Shown: positions 18,238 through 28,137, counted from the first letter of the stretch. The stretch is DNA of 64,000 nt from Lederbergia citrisecunda (GCF_018343695.1 NZ_JAGYPJ010000001.1:1499001-1563000), one strand, 5' to 3'. Made by a program: numbers and translations. Notes: a model not told the origin generated them from the letters alone.

Positions 18238-19017
18238 CTACGATTTGACTTTTCGATAAAAAAATGTATCTTCAACCTCTAAATCATATTGTCCTGGATT
18301 AAAAATTTGTTCTGTACTCCCAACGAATAGCACTCCATCATCAGCTAATGAATTGGAGAATTTTTTATACAGATCATCTTTTGCTTCTTCTGTAAAATAG
18401 ATTAATACATTTCGGCAAATGATTAAATCAAAATCTTTTTGAAAGGGATCCCCTAGCAAATTTAATTTTCGAAAATCAACAGTCTTTTTTATCGTTTCGT
18501 CGATCTTAAAAACGCTACCTTCCTTTTTAAAAAATGTTGTTAGCAAGGAAGAAGGAATTTCCGCAAGCGAACGTTCAGAATATATCCCTGCCTTTGCTGC
18601 CGCTAATGCTTGGTCATCAATATCAGTCGCCAAAATGGAAATTTGATCAAGTGGCATATATCTCGATAATATCATGGAAATGGTATATGGCTCTTCACCT
18701 GTAGATGATGCAGCGCTCCATACTTTCAGTTTCTTCTTTTTCGATAAAAGGCGTGGCAAAATTTTGTTTTCCAATACTTCCCAACGTTTACTATTACGAA
18801 AAAATTCCGTTACATTAATTGTCATTTTATCAAGAAAGTCATACATATTTTGTTGATCTGATAATATACCAGCATAAAATTCTTTAAAAGAAGAAAATCC
18901 TTTTTTTTGATAAAGAGACGTTAGTCTTCTTTTCATTTGCGCTTCTTTATATAAAGAAAGATCAATCCCTGTTTTTTGTTTTATTTGAACAATAAAATGA
19001 TGATAATCTTGACCCAT
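18238..19017 (-). CDS. cheR: Chemotaxis protein methyltransferase CheR
   Basis: CheR methylates glutamates of chemoreceptors using S-adenosylmethionine. The 259-residue protein has the N-terminal helical CheR domain (residues 1-70) and the SAM-binding domain with WSAASSTGEEPYTISMIL. Later come ICRNVLIYF and GVLFVGSTEQ. The ATG follows GGGGG. It is adjacent to aroB and downstream of ndk, as in B. subtilis. It implies chemotaxis and motility, consistent with the flagellar brake protein MotI near 33.5 kb. Confidence 0.95.
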   Translation of the reverse strand: MGQDYHHFIVQIKQKTGIDLSLYKEAQMKRRLTSLYQKKGFSSFKEFYAGILSDQQNMYDFLDKMTINVTEFFRNSKRWEVLENKILPRLLSKKKKLKVWSAASSTGEEPYTISMILSRYMPLDQISILATDIDDQALAAAKAGIYSERSLAEIPSSLLTTFFKKEGSVFKIDETIKKTVDFRKLNLLGDPFQKDFDLIICRNVLIYFTEEAKDDLYKKFSNSLADDGVLFVGSTEQIFNPGQYDLEVEDTFFYRKVKS

Positions 19018-19083
19018 AATCCCCCACTACTTTCTCTATGTACTATTATTATTATATCGTATTCTAGTTTAGTAATTAAGATG

Positions 19084-19115
19084 GAAAAACCACCTAGAAA
19101 TAGTTCCAGGTGGTC
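19084..19115 (-). terminator. Intrinsic terminator after ndk
   Basis: An ACCACCT/AGGTGGT stem with a 12-base loop is followed by TTTTTCC on the minus strand, between ndk and cheR. Confidence 0.75.
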
Positions 19116-19124
19116 TTATATATG

Positions 19125-19571
19125 TTAATATATCCAGCTGTTGATTAGCTTAGAATACTCTTCAAGCTCAGCATCTTTAAAAAACAGTGATATTTCTCTC
19201 TCAGCACTTTCAGTTGAATCAGATCCGTGTATGATATTTTTTCCGACTGTTAAGCCAAAATCTCCTCGAATCGTTCCTTGTACCGCGTCTTTTGGATTCG
19301 TAGAACCCATCATTTGACGCGCTGTATGTATAACATTCTCACCTTGCCATACCATAGCAAAAACTGGTCCAGATGTAATGAATTCAACTAAATCACCAAA
19401 AAAAGGACGCTCTTTATGTTCACCATAATGTTGTTCAGCAAGTTCTTTCGAAATCGTCATTAATTTCGCTCCAACAAGCTGGAATCCTTTTTTTTCAAAG
19501 CGTGATACGATTTCGCCAATTAATCCTCTTTGTACTCCATCTGGTTTTACCATTAGAAAAGTCTTTTCCAT
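19125..19571 (-). CDS. ndk: Nucleoside diphosphate kinase
   Basis: Ndk transfers the gamma phosphate of NTPs to NDPs through a phosphohistidine. The 148-residue protein begins [19 protein letters not shown] and ends with the active-site segment [20 protein letters not shown], where the histidine is the phosphorylated residue. In-frame codons extend 99 bases upstream, but only this ATG has GGAGTGATAACA at the right distance and the family N-terminus. It lies downstream of hepT. Confidence 0.97.
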   Translation of the reverse strand: MEKTFLMVKPDGVQRGLIGEIVSRFEKKGFQLVGAKLMTISKELAEQHYGEHKERPFFGDLVEFITSGPVFAMVWQGENVIHTARQMMGSTNPKDAVQGTIRGDFGLTVGKNIIHGSDSTESAEREISLFFKDAELEEYSKLINSWIY

Positions 19572-19702
19572 TGTTATCACTCCTGCAATTATCTCGGGAA
19601 AAAGTTCGAAATCCCATGAAAATAATAACATTGATTTCCAACGATAGCAAATTGACATCAGGATTGGCACATCAATAATAAACTCACAAGAAAACCGCCA
19701 TT

Positions 19703-20665
19703 TTAATATTTTCGTTTTCCGATATAAAATGCGATATCTCGAAGTATTTTTTTTGCTTTAATAGGAGGTAGTTCGTCTAAAACAGTAATCGCTTTTTTTA
19801 AATACATCCTGCTTACCGAATATGCCTTTTCTATCGCTCCTGAGTTTTTTATCGCGGAAATAATGTCAACCATCTCTTCGTTTGTAGTATGCTCGTTGAC
19901 TTTTAATATACTAGGTCTTAACGTTTCATTTTTCATTGCATAAAGGACCGGCAAAGTGATATTTCCTTGCCTTAAATCTTCACCTGCAGGTTTTCCAAGT
20001 TCTTTTTCTGAACCGGTAAAATCTAATATGTCATCTATGATTTGATAAGACATTCCAATGAAATAACCGAATTTATATAGTTTTCGGTGGATCTTTTCAT
20101 CAGCACCAGCCGATACCGCCCCTAATTGGCAGCTTACCGCGATAAGTAAGGCCGTTTTTCGTTTAATCCTTCTAAAATAATCTCTTAAATTTTGATTAAA
20201 ACGATATTTATCTTTTATCTGATCAATTTCCCCCATACAAACTTCAATAATAGCGTTCGAAAGAATTTGATGAGCCAATGCATTATGAATATTGGTCATA
20301 TATTCAAGAGAACGTGCCAAAATATAATCTCCTGTATACATGGCAATTCGCTCATCCCATATATAATTAATCGTTGGCTGCCCTCTTCTAAGCTGGGCAT
20401 CATCAATTACATCATCATGTACTAGGGAAGCCATATGTATGAGTTCTAAAGCAACGGCAGTATTTTTAATTGATTGTATGTTATAGGTGCCAAATTTGGC
20501 TGATAGTAGGACAAAAACAGGACGGATTCTTTTTCCCCCTGCTTTTAGCAGCTGAACCGACGCCTTTTGAAGCAGCCCCATCTCAGATTGAATGGCTAAT
20601 TCCATCTCTTTTTCGATGATGTCGAAGTCAGCTTTTAAGGTCGAACTTAGTAATGTTAGTTTCAT
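19703..20665 (-). CDS. hepT: Heptaprenyl diphosphate synthase catalytic component II
   Basis: HepT is the catalytic polyprenyl synthase subunit that, with HepS, builds the C35 chain of menaquinone-7. Of 320 residues, the first aspartate-rich motif lies at [15 protein letters not shown] and the second at [18 protein letters not shown]. The KAGGKRIRP stretch precedes them. It forms the hepS-menG-hepT cluster with spacings of 6 and 18 bases, so one transcript is likely. Its product serves the qcrABC complex coded at 11-13 kb. Confidence 0.96.
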   Translation of the reverse strand: MKLTLLSSTLKADFDIIEKEMELAIQSEMGLLQKASVQLLKAGGKRIRPVFVLLSAKFGTYNIQSIKNTAVALELIHMASLVHDDVIDDAQLRRGQPTINYIWDERIAMYTGDYILARSLEYMTNIHNALAHQILSNAIIEVCMGEIDQIKDKYRFNQNLRDYFRRIKRKTALLIAVSCQLGAVSAGADEKIHRKLYKFGYFIGMSYQIIDDILDFTGSEKELGKPAGEDLRQGNITLPVLYAMKNETLRPSILKVNEHTTNEEMVDIISAIKNSGAIEKAYSVSRMYLKKAITVLDELPPIKAKKILRDIAFYIGKRKY

Positions 20666-20683
20666 TTCATTTCCACCTAGGCA

Positions 20684-21388
20684 TTATTTCTTTTTGTTTC
20701 CAATATGGGCTGCTGCAACACCACCGTTAAAAGATTTGTAAATGACATCGACAAATCCGGCTTTCCAGAACATTTGCGCCAATTCTTCTGATCCCGGAAA
20801 ATCCCGAGCAGATTCTTGTAGCCATGAATATTCTTTGAAACTTTTAGCAAAAAATTTTCCGAATAGCGGCATGATATAGCGGAAATACAAATAATAAATT
20901 TGCTTATAAACGGGGAGGGTTGGTTGAGATGTTTCCAAGCATACAGCCATTCCACCTGGTTTTAACACTCTATTCATTTCTTTTAATACTTGCATATAAT
21001 CCGGAACATTGCGTAATCCAAAACCGATTGTAACGTAATCAAATGAATCGTCCTCAAATGGAAGCTCCATTGCGTTCCCTTGTATTAACTCTATTTGATG
21101 CAATTGCTCTTTTTCTTTTTTTTCTTTTGCTACTTGCAGCATATTGGAACTAAAGTCTAACCCTGTCACTTTGCCCTCACTGCCGACAGTTTGCGCAAGG
21201 GCAATAGTCCAATCTCCCGTGCCACAGCACAAATCAAGAGCATGTGCCCCCAATGGAACATTCATCTTTTTCATAGTCTCTTTACGCCACTTTATATGTT
21301 GTTGAAAGCTGATAATCGAGTTCATTTTATCATAATTATCATGTATTTTTTCAAACACACTATGTACACGTTCCTCTTTTGATTGCAT
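20684..21388 (-). CDS. menG: Demethylmenaquinone methyltransferase
   Basis: MenG (UbiE/MenH) methylates demethylmenaquinone, the last step of menaquinone synthesis. The 234-residue protein shows SAM-binding [28 protein letters not shown], and the family signature [20 protein letters not shown]. It lies between hepS and hepT, grouping the side-chain synthase with the final methylation. The ATG follows GAGGTTG. Confidence 0.96.
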   Translation of the reverse strand: MQSKEERVHSVFEKIHDNYDKMNSIISFQQHIKWRKETMKKMNVPLGAHALDLCCGTGDWTIALAQTVGSEGKVTGLDFSSNMLQVAKEKKEKEQLHQIELIQGNAMELPFEDDSFDYVTIGFGLRNVPDYMQVLKEMNRVLKPGGMAVCLETSQPTLPVYKQIYYLYFRYIMPLFGKFFAKSFKEYSWLQESARDFPGSEELAQMFWKAGFVDVIYKSFNGGVAAAHIGNKKK

Positions 21389-21394
21389 CGTTTT

Positions 21395-22174
21395 TCAACA
21401 ACCTCCATTTAAAGAGCCAGCCAACTCATCGATACGCATGTGCACAAATGATGGTAAGAATTTCATGTCCTTCATCATGTCATCTAGCTTTTTCTTTGAT
21501 TCGTTCAATATATCAAATAATATTTTTTTCTCTTCTTCCAATGATAGCTCTGTGCTGTTTTGTCTATAAAGATTTTTTAATCCATCCATAATAAGCGAGA
21601 ATTTCCCATTAATTAACCATTTCAGTTCCTTGGCAACCCTTTTAAAAAATAAAAACTCTGTAAAAAAGTTAATATATTTGGAAGGTGTCTGAAAATGAAC
21701 GCAAAATTGTTCCAAAAGCCCTGACTCAACTTTTTTCACACTATTAAGGTAAGAATTCAAATTTTCACTTGTAAAATGGATGATGTTTATTTTATGTTCG
21801 TTAATTGTTTTGATTGCTGAAGCTAAAGCTTTTATCAGTTCAATATTTTGTAATTCAGATAATAAGTTATAGTACATTCCACTATAATAATCTCCAGCCA
21901 ACACCGTCAGCTGACGAGCCTTCATTGATATATTTGGATTAGACACATTTTCATGTGTTTCTAATGCCAAGTTCGCAAGCATAGTGGCAATGATGTATAT
22001 TTCACATTCTTCCGCAGACAAGCTGGAATCCCGCAGTGAGTATGCCATGAGATGAATTTGGTCAACATCGAGCTCAGGCGGTTCAATATGTTTATATAAA
22101 AAATGATGAGAGCATGTTTGCTGCAACTTTCTTTTTATAGAATCCACTTGCTGTTCAAAATTACAAACCGCCAT
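21395..22174 (-). CDS. hepS: Heptaprenyl diphosphate synthase component I
   Basis: HepS is the small non-catalytic subunit that sets chain length together with HepT. The 259-residue protein is helical with few conserved motifs, and its identification rests mainly on position upstream of menG-hepT and on the family stretch LAGDYYSGMYYNLLSELQ. Codons extend in frame 45 bases upstream, but ATG at 22174 follows GAGGATTTTGTT and was preferred. HepS sequences diverge quickly, so direct similarity to the B. subtilis protein is modest. Confidence 0.88.
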   Translation of the reverse strand: MAVCNFEQQVDSIKRKLQQTCSHHFLYKHIEPPELDVDQIHLMAYSLRDSSLSAEECEIYIIATMLANLALETHENVSNPNISMKARQLTVLAGDYYSGMYYNLLSELQNIELIKALASAIKTINEHKINIIHFTSENLNSYLNSVKKVESGLLEQFCVHFQTPSKYINFFTEFLFFKRVAKELKWLINGKFSLIMDGLKNLYRQNSTELSLEEEKKILFDILNESKKKLDDMMKDMKFLPSFVHMRIDELAGSLNGGC

Positions 22175-22295
22175 AACAAAATCCTCGTTTCTATTACTAA
22201 TAAAAATCATAGAATACATACAAGTTTAATTATAACATATACAATTAACGAATGGCGATTCTGATGGTTTCATTAGGAGCGAGATTTCCTTAATG

Positions 22296-22529
22296 CTATT
22301 TGTTATTTTCACTCTCTACTTCTCCAAATGAAGTTTTAATGTTTGCATTGCCTCTAATTTTGATTGCTGAAGTATGTTCAGTAAATTGGGCAACCATCAC
22401 TTCGCCGGCATCTAACTTTTCCGCATGATGAAATCTAGTATCTGAACCCCTTGTTAATCCAATAACATTTACTCCATCTTCTAATGCCTTAATGATAATG
22501 AAATCTGATTGTCCGCGACCGTTGCTCAT
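22296..22529 (-). CDS. mtrB: Tryptophan RNA-binding attenuation protein TRAP
   Basis: TRAP forms an 11-subunit ring that, when bound to tryptophan, wraps leader RNAs carrying spaced GAG/UAG triplets and causes attenuation or translational repression. The 77-residue protein keeps the core [20 protein letters not shown] and [18 protein letters not shown], which include the RNA-contacting and tryptophan-binding residues. The gene follows folE by 21 bases as in the B. subtilis mtrAB operon. No trp biosynthetic operon is in this window, so its targets must lie elsewhere. Confidence 0.96.
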   Translation of the reverse strand: MSNGRGQSDFIIIKALEDGVNVIGLTRGSDTRFHHAEKLDAGEVMVAQFTEHTSAIKIRGNANIKTSFGEVESENNK

Positions 22530-22550
22530 TTCTTCACCTCATGAAAAATT

Positions 22551-23117
22551 TTAATCTTTTATTAAGGAAAGCACTTCTGCTCGTGCTTGACCATCGGTAG
22601 CAAGTATTCCTCTAACAGCAGAAGTTACGGTTTTTGAACCTGGTTTTTTTACACCTCTCATGGTCATACACATATGTTCTGCTTCTAATATTACCATTAC
22701 TCCATGAGGTTCGAGTTTTTTCATCATTACATCAGCTATTGTAGATGTTATTCGTTCTTGTAACTGCGGTCGTGCTGCTACTGTTTCAACAGCTCTTGCA
22801 AGTTTACTTAAACCTGCAACCTTTCCATTTTGTGGAATGTATGCAACATGTGCTTTTCCGAAGAAAGGCACTAAATGATGTTCACACATGGAAAAAAACG
22901 GGATATCTTTAACAAGAACAAGTTCCTCGTGATCTTCTCCGAATATTGTGTCAAAATACTCTCCGGGATTTTTCCCTAAACCAGAAAAAACTTCTTCATA
23001 CATTTTGGCGACTCGTTTTGGAGTATCTATTAAACCTTCCCTATTCGGGTCTTCTCCAATCGCCTCTAATATCATTCGAACCGCTTCTTCTATTTGTGAG
23101 CGATTTACTTCTATCAT
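22551..23117 (-). CDS. folE: GTP cyclohydrolase I
   Basis: FolE (MtrA) converts GTP to dihydroneopterin triphosphate, the entry to folate. The 188-residue protein has the zinc- and substrate-site sequences [20 protein letters not shown] and [20 protein letters not shown] zinc-ligand cysteine lies in [12 protein letters not shown]. The start ATG is preceded by GTAGGAGGAAGAAG. An in-frame upstream start lacks such a site. It heads folE-mtrB after the HU terminator. Confidence 0.96.
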   Translation of the reverse strand: MIEVNRSQIEEAVRMILEAIGEDPNREGLIDTPKRVAKMYEEVFSGLGKNPGEYFDTIFGEDHEELVLVKDIPFFSMCEHHLVPFFGKAHVAYIPQNGKVAGLSKLARAVETVAARPQLQERITSTIADVMMKKLEPHGVMVILEAEHMCMTMRGVKKPGSKTVTSAVRGILATDGQARAEVLSLIKD

Positions 23118-23189
23118 TCTTCTTCCTCCTACTAGTTGCAACAAGACATCTTTTGTATTCCCATATTAGCATAATTAACAAAATAAATA

Positions 23190-23221
23190 AAAAAGAACTG
23201 CCGATGTTTTCGGCAGTTCTT
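23190..23221 (-). terminator. Intrinsic terminator of hbs
   Basis: A perfect AGAACTGCCGA/TCGGCAGTTCT stem is followed by a T-rich stretch on the minus strand, 27 bases after the hbs stop codon. Confidence 0.9.
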
Positions 23222-23247
23222 TTCGTCACGCTAAAGAATGTATGTAA

Positions 23248-23520
23248 TTATTTCACAGCATCTTTAAGCGCTTTACCTGGTTTGAACGCTGGTACTTTGC
23301 TTGCAGCGATCTCGATTTCTTGACCAGTTTGAGGGTTACGTCCTTTACGAGCAGCACGCTCACGCACTTCAAAGTTACCAAAACCGATTAAAGCTACTTT
23401 ATCACCGTTAGCCAAAGCATTTTGGATGGATTGGAAAACAGCATCAACAGCTTTAGTAGCGTCTTTTTTAGAAAGCTCAGCTGTTTCAGCTACAGAATTG
23501 ATTAGTTCAGTTTTGTTCAT
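23248..23520 (-). CDS. hbs: DNA-binding protein HU
   Basis: HU is the main nucleoid architectural protein, a dimer that bends DNA without strong sequence preference. The 90-residue protein starts [13 protein letters not shown], has the signature [21 protein letters not shown] that forms the DNA-embracing arm, and ends KALKDAVK. The ATG follows a strong GGGAGGAGGTGA site. It is monocistronic with its own terminator. Confidence 0.98.
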   Translation of the reverse strand: MNKTELINSVAETAELSKKDATKAVDAVFQSIQNALANGDKVALIGFGNFEVRERAARKGRNPQTGQEIEIAASKVPAFKPGKALKDAVK

Positions 23521-23719
23521 ACCATTCACCTCCTCCCAAAATAGAGAGATCTTGTTCCGCAAGTGCTATTACATTTGTGAACAATTTTTAAGATTTCTAA
23601 ACATAAAAATGTTAGAATCCGGATAAATTACTGGTAAATAAGGGATTTAACAGCAATTCTGTTTAAAAGATTATCATATAAATTTTATGATAGCAAGAAT
23701 AAAAGGCGTAAAAAATGGA

Positions 23720-23757
23720 AAAGATGCCGAATATCGTCGTATTCGGCATCTTTTTAT
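23720..23757. terminator. Bidirectional terminator after spoIVA
   Basis: A GATGCCGAATA/TATTCGGCATC stem has TTTTTATT on the plus side and TTTTCCATTTTTT on the minus side. It lies between spoIVA and hbs. Confidence 0.85.
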
Positions 23758-23761
23758 TCGA

Positions 23762-23830
23762 TTTGTTAAACTTGTATGGTGATTTACACTCCTACAGCTC
23801 CGATAAAATACCTAGCAAAATCAACTATGT
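23762..23830. repeat. Decayed type A repeat
   Basis: TAAACTTGTATGGTGATTTACACTCC here echoes TAAACTTGTATGTTGATTTCCGCT at the edge of the copy at 7983-8113. An AATCAACT end follows at about 23820. The interior is mostly lost. Confidence 0.4.
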
Positions 23831-23849
23831 TTATCAACAAAGCCTTTTA

Positions 23850-25328
23850 TTAAAGAATTATAGCTATTAATCCACCTGAACCTTCATTAATAATTCTTTC
23901 AAGCGTCTCTTTTAATTTATATCTTGCATTTTCAGGCATCATTGCGATTTTTGCTTGTATTCCTTCCCTAACTAATGAGCTTAAGCTTCTACCAAATATA
24001 TCTGAATTCCAGATTGATAATGGATCATCTTCAAAATCTTGCATGAGATAGCGTACTAGCTCTTCGCTTTGTTTTTCAGTTCCAATAATCGGAGAAAATT
24101 CAGATTCGACATCCACTTTTATCATATGAATGGAAGGAGCCATTGCTTTCAGTCTTACGCCGAAACGTGCGCCTTGCCTAATAATTTCTGGCTCATCAAG
24201 ACTCATATCAGCTAAAGATGGGGCTGCAATTCCGTAGCCTGTTTGCCTGACCATTGCGAGTGCGTCAGCTACTTGATCATATTCCCGTTTAGCATCAGCA
24301 AAATCCTGCATCAATTCAAGCAAGTGGTCTTTTCCTCTTACTTCGACCCCAACAACTTCCTTAAGGACATTATCATATAAATCATCTGGAGCAAATAAAT
24401 CAATTTCCGCAATTCCTTGCCCCATATCCACGCCTGCCAGACCTGCATTTTCAATAAAGTCAAACTCATAAAATTGCTGTACGACTCTATCCACATCTCT
24501 TAATCTCTTTATATCTTTAACAGTTTCCTTCACAGCCTCTTGGTAGTTTGTACGGAGCCAGTGATTCTCTTTTAACACCATGACCCAGCTAGGGAGATTT
24601 ACATTCACCTCTAGCACAGGGAATTCATATAATGCCTCCCGAAGTACATTCATTACATCTGCTTCCCGCATACTCTCAACTGACATCGTAAGTACAGGAA
24701 TATCGTATTTCGCTTCAAGCTGCTTGCGTAAGTTATCTGTTTCAGCATGATGTGGACGCGAGGAGTTAATGACCATAATAAATGGTTTGCCAACCTCTTT
24801 TAATTCTTCTATTACGCGTTCTTCCGCATTTACATAGTCTGAACGTGGTATTTCTCCTATCGTTCCATCCGTAGTAATGACCACGCCAAGCACTGAATGC
24901 TCTTGGATAACCTTACGAGTTCCAATTTCTGCAGCTTCATGAAAGGAAATAGGTTCTTCATACCATGGCGTATGAATCATTCTCGGCCCATTTTCATCTT
25001 CATATCCCTTCGCACCTGGCACTGTGTAGCCTACACAATCAACAAGCCTTACATTCACTTCAAGTCCTTCATCGACTTGTACTGCAACAGCTTGATTCGG
25101 TACAAATTTCGGCTCAGTCGTCATGATCGTTCTTCCTGCCGCGCTTTGAGGTAATTCATCTTGCGCACGAGCTCTATCTGCTTCATTCTTGATGTTCGGT
25201 AATACAGCGAGTTCCATAAACTTTTTAATAAATGTGGATTTACCTGTTCGAACAGCTCCAACTACACCCAAATAAATATCTCCGCCTGTTCTTTCAGCAA
25301 TATCTTTGAAAATATCCACCTTTTCCAA
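23850..25328 (-). CDS. spoIVA: Spore coat morphogenesis ATPase SpoIVA
   Basis: SpoIVA polymerises on the forespore surface using ATP and forms the basement layer for coat assembly. The 492-residue protein has the Walker A GAVRTGKSTFIKK near residue 23, the DCVGYTVPGAKGYEDENG switch region and the conserved C-terminus EGSGGLIAIIL that targets the forespore membrane. The start is a TTG at 25328 with GGAGGGAACC upstream, giving the canonical N-terminus EKVDIFKDIAERTGG and the family length. An in-frame ATG further upstream would add 13 foreign residues. A sigma-E-type promoter lies upstream. Confidence 0.97.
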   Translation of the reverse strand: MEKVDIFKDIAERTGGDIYLGVVGAVRTGKSTFIKKFMELAVLPNIKNEADRARAQDELPQSAAGRTIMTTEPKFVPNQAVAVQVDEGLEVNVRLVDCVGYTVPGAKGYEDENGPRMIHTPWYEEPISFHEAAEIGTRKVIQEHSVLGVVITTDGTIGEIPRSDYVNAEERVIEELKEVGKPFIMVINSSRPHHAETDNLRKQLEAKYDIPVLTMSVESMREADVMNVLREALYEFPVLEVNVNLPSWVMVLKENHWLRTNYQEAVKETVKDIKRLRDVDRVVQQFYEFDFIENAGLAGVDMGQGIAEIDLFAPDDLYDNVLKEVVGVEVRGKDHLLELMQDFADAKREYDQVADALAMVRQTGYGIAAPSLADMSLDEPEIIRQGARFGVRLKAMAPSIHMIKVDVESEFSPIIGTEKQSEELVRYLMQDFEDDPLSIWNSDIFGRSLSSLVREGIQAKIAMMPENARYKLKETLERIINEGSGGLIAIIL

Positions 25329-25390
25329 GAGGTTCCCTCCTATCATTGAGTTCAAGGGACAAAACACTCCATAAACGATTGGACAATAGC

Positions 25391-25421
25391 TGTTTATGAT
25401 GTTGTCCGATTCTTATATGAC
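25391..25421 (-). promoter_or_regulatory. Sigma-E-type promoter of spoIVA
   Basis: The minus strand reads GTCATAT, then a 16-base gap, then CATAAACA, close to sigma-E -35 and -10 elements (CATACA-T). It lies about 65 bases upstream of the TTG start, as expected for a mother-cell gene. Confidence 0.6.
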
Positions 25422-25436
25422 CATATTAAGAAGTAA

Positions 25437-25481
25437 ATAAAAAATCCTTCTTCCACATTATATTGAGTGAAAGAAGGATTA
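25437..25481 (-). terminator. Intrinsic terminator after yphF
   Basis: An AATCCTTCTT/AAGAAGGATT hairpin is followed by TTTTTTATTTA on the minus strand, between yphF and spoIVA. Confidence 0.8.
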
Positions 25482-25484
25482 TTC

Positions 25485-26192
25485 CTATTTTTCCATGTAA
25501 ATCGGCTCGTTGTTTTTATCGACAGTATAAGAAAGTGAATAAGCAGGAACAAATAACGAATGTTCTGTAAGAACGCTTGTAATATCCTCACCTTGCTTAT
25601 AGGTTTTCCCAGTTTCTTTTAATGTCAGGTAAAGGTCACTAATATAATCTACGAAAACTTCGCCATCTATATTAATGACAAGAGGTAAATTATTTTTTGT
25701 AAAAGGTGAAATGATATAAGGCTCACTCTTATATCCTAGTCTTTTATAATCCAAACTATAAATATTATTAGAAATTGCCTCTTTAAATGGTGGATAGCCC
25801 TGCGTTTTAATTCTCAATTTAACTTCTCTAATCTTTTCGGCAATACGTAAATCAAACACCTTTACCGTCGGGTTCGTTTCTACGTCTATTAAAACATATT
25901 GAAATACGCCTCCACTTTCATACGCATTTCCTGGAGGTGCCGCCAGAAATCGAGGAGCTAGTTTTGAAAACTCTATCGGATATTTTATGTATATAGGTGT
26001 ATCATTTTCACGAGTTTTAATTGGTATGAGTCCATCGTTCAATTCTCTATATTGATCGACAGCTGTCTGAACAGACTTAATCTGATCTTCATAAGGTATT
26101 TGATTCTCAACTCTTTTTTCTTGAGGGTACAAACAACCACTTAATAAAAAAGAGGTTAGCAATAATATCGCTATATTCAAATATAATTTCAT
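25485..26192 (-). CDS. yphF: Putative lipoprotein YphF
   Basis: The 235-residue protein has a lipoprotein signal with lipobox LSGC (cysteine at residue 20). The remainder is exported and lacks recognisable catalytic motifs. Its place between yphE and spoIVA matches B. subtilis yphF, whose function is unknown. The start ATG lies 44 bases after yphE. It may be co-transcribed with yphE and ends at a terminator. Confidence 0.8.
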   Translation of the reverse strand: MKLYLNIAILLLTSFLLSGCLYPQEKRVENQIPYEDQIKSVQTAVDQYRELNDGLIPIKTRENDTPIYIKYPIEFSKLAPRFLAAPPGNAYESGGVFQYVLIDVETNPTVKVFDLRIAEKIREVKLRIKTQGYPPFKEAISNNIYSLDYKRLGYKSEPYIISPFTKNNLPLVINIDGEVFVDYISDLYLTLKETGKTYKQGEDITSVLTEHSLFVPAYSLSYTVDKNNEPIYMEK

Positions 26193-26236
26193 TAATTACT
26201 TCTTCCCTTCAGCATCTTCCAAGATGATAGTGAAAT

Positions 26237-26437
26237 TCAGCTGGTTGGGCCTGTCAAGACAACGAATAGCATTATAAGCCCACCAATAATCATAAATAGC
26301 CAAGCTGAGATGGCGGTAACTATTTTTAATATTTTATTATTCAACTTATAACGACTGAGGTATATTGTAAACATCGCCAGAGCCAGCAACAACATCCCTA
26401 TGATAGAAATCCACATTTTTTGCATTGATGGTGACAT
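26237..26437 (-). CDS. yphE: Small membrane protein YphE (DUF2768)
   Basis: This 66-residue protein is made of two hydrophobic helices, MWISIIGMLLLALAMFTIYL and ISAWLFMIIGGLIMLFVVL, linked by a short basic loop (SRYKLNNK). I recognise it as YphE by size and its place between gpsA and yphF. The role is unknown. The ATG at 26437 follows GGAGGAAAATAT. A start 30 bases earlier is in frame but has no such site. Confidence 0.82.
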   Translation of the reverse strand: MSPSMQKMWISIIGMLLLALAMFTIYLSRYKLNNKILKIVTAISAWLFMIIGGLIMLFVVLTGPTS

Positions 26438-26538
26438 ATATTTTCCTCCACTACTATAATGACGCATTAAAAATCATTATATCATGTTTTGTCTAATAAA
26501 AAGATGTTATTCCTTTACAAAATAGTGATTAAGAACAA

Positions 26539-26870
26539 ATGCGCAAGCGCTTGTTAAGCGACGTATAGGCCCACAGGATGTGGGTCCGTCGACGTTGCCA
26601 CAGGGACGTGGCGGTATTAGTAGACGTTCCTTTTTTACAGATCTGACGAGATAAGGAAACACGGTAAGCCTCGAAAAGCGGAAGGCGCTTGATTTGGGGC
26701 GACAAGTAATGTTCTCCCGACCGGGAAGTTGTTCTTTAACTTCCTTGTCGGGAGGTTAATTGATCTCAAGCCCCTAGCGCCTGTATTTGGACCTTGGCGA
26801 ACCGATGTTGACTTTATCGTAAGAAGAAACCGAAAGTTTGCTAGGCGCTAGAGCTAGACATTAAATAAAG
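26539..26870. repeat. Composite type B repeat between gpsA and yphE
   Basis: This fills most of a 617-base gene-free stretch. A first unit carries CGCAAGCGCTTGTTAAGCGACGTA, GGACGTGGCGG and GTAGACG. A second begins GAAAAGCGGAAGGCGCTTG and ends AGTTTGCTAGGCGCTAGAGC. Both relate, in reverse orientation, to the copies near 31.6 and 33.3 kb. A 41-base hairpin lies inside the second unit. No gene is visible. Confidence 0.65.
26714..26754. repeat. Long hairpin inside the type B repeat
   Basis: The arms CTCCCGAC-CG-GGAAGTT and AACTTCC-TT-GTCGGGAG form a 15-pair stem with one internal mismatch and a six-base loop. Neither side has a T tract, so a simple terminator is unlikely. Confidence 0.6.
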
Positions 26871-26915
26871 TATCGCAAAATAATATAAACATATTTTATT
26901 CTTTTCTTAAAATAG

Positions 26916-26953
26916 CAAAAAAAAAAGATGAAGCAATGGATGACCCTTGCTTC
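26916..26953 (-). terminator. Probable terminator after gpsA
   Basis: On the minus strand a GAAGCAA/TTGCTTC stem is followed by ATC and ten T residues. It lies about 100 bases after the gpsA stop codon. Confidence 0.65.
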
Positions 26954-27054
26954 AAAGATGACAAACTAATACCCATTCCGCCTGTTTAAGCAATTTACTT
27001 CAAAGCATTATATGCACTTAAAAAAAGAACGCATCCTCTTTTGCCTAGAGCTGC

Positions 27055-28110
27055 TTATAGTTGTTCCATTTGTTCGCTTAATATATCGACAAGATCTTCC
27101 ATTTCATTCGTCTTTAATCTTGCCATTAATTGTTCACCGGCTTCTTTGGCATTCACGTCATTAAATAATATATGATGAAGAATTTCAGTAATCGGCATTC
27201 TGCAATTATATTTATGAGCAAGCTGATACGCTGCCTTAGTTGTTCTTACACCTTCTACTACCATTCCCATGTTGTTTAGAACATCTTCTAATTTTTGGCC
27301 TTTGCCAAGCATATTTCCCGCACGCCAATTTCGAGAATGCACACTTGTACACGTTACAATTAAGTCACCAATTCCTGCTAAGCCTGAAAACGTTAATGGA
27401 TTTGCACCCATTTTTGTCCCTAACCGGGAGATTTCTGCTAACCCTCTTGTGATAAGTGCAGCTTTCGCATTATCACCATAGCCCAAGCCGTCAGAAATAC
27501 CCGCTGCCAATGCAATGATGTTTTTAAGAGCGCCTCCTATCTCGACCCCAATTAAATCCGGGTTCGTATAGACGCGGAAATTTTGATTCATAAACAAATC
27601 TTGTATTTTTTCAGCCGCCTCCATGTTTTTCGATGATACAGCAACTGTTGTAGGGTGTCTCAAGCTTACTTCTTCAGCATGGCTTGGTCCTGAAAGTACA
27701 ACGATGTCTTTGAGGATTCGTTTTGGGATTTCCTCATCGATCATTTCAGAAATACGCAGCAAACTATCTGGTTCAATCCCTTTGCTTACGTGAACGAAGG
27801 TAAGGGGCTGCATTTGAAATTTAATGATTTCCCTTAACGTTTGCCTTATCGCCTTCGTAGGCACAGCCAGGACGACCGTTTCAATCCCATTTAATGCGTC
27901 CTCCAGTGATGTGTACGCAGTGATTAGTTCCGGGAGATTAATCCCAGGCAAGTATTTTTGATTCGTATGGTCGTGATTAATTTCGTCTTTTTGCTCTTCA
28001 TTTCGAGTCCACAATTGAATAGAATGTTCATTATCCGCTAACACGAGAGCTAATGCGGTACCCCAGCTTCCTGCTCCGATAACGGCAACCGTTTCTTTTT
28101 CATTATTCAA
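27055..28110 (-). CDS. gpsA: Glycerol-3-phosphate dehydrogenase [NAD(P)+]
   Basis: GpsA reduces dihydroxyacetone phosphate to sn-glycerol 3-phosphate for phospholipid synthesis, upstream of PlsC-type acylation. It has the N-terminal dinucleotide motif [19 protein letters not shown] and the substrate-domain signature [25 protein letters not shown]. The start is uncertain. The ATG at 28128 has its purine run directly abutting. A TTG at 28110 lies eight bases after GGTGATC and gives an N-terminus closer to the family, so I chose it. It lies 27 bases after der. Confidence 0.93.
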   Translation of the reverse strand: MNNEKETVAVIGAGSWGTALALVLADNEHSIQLWTRNEEQKDEINHDHTNQKYLPGINLPELITAYTSLEDALNGIETVVLAVPTKAIRQTLREIIKFQMQPLTFVHVSKGIEPDSLLRISEMIDEEIPKRILKDIVVLSGPSHAEEVSLRHPTTVAVSSKNMEAAEKIQDLFMNQNFRVYTNPDLIGVEIGGALKNIIALAAGISDGLGYGDNAKAALITRGLAEISRLGTKMGANPLTFSGLAGIGDLIVTCTSVHSRNWRAGNMLGKGQKLEDVLNNMGMVVEGVRTTKAAYQLAHKYNCRMPITEILHHILFNDVNAKEAGEQLMARLKTNEMEDLVDILSEQMEQL

Positions 28111-28137
28111 GTTGATCACCACTTTCATTCCTTCAAC

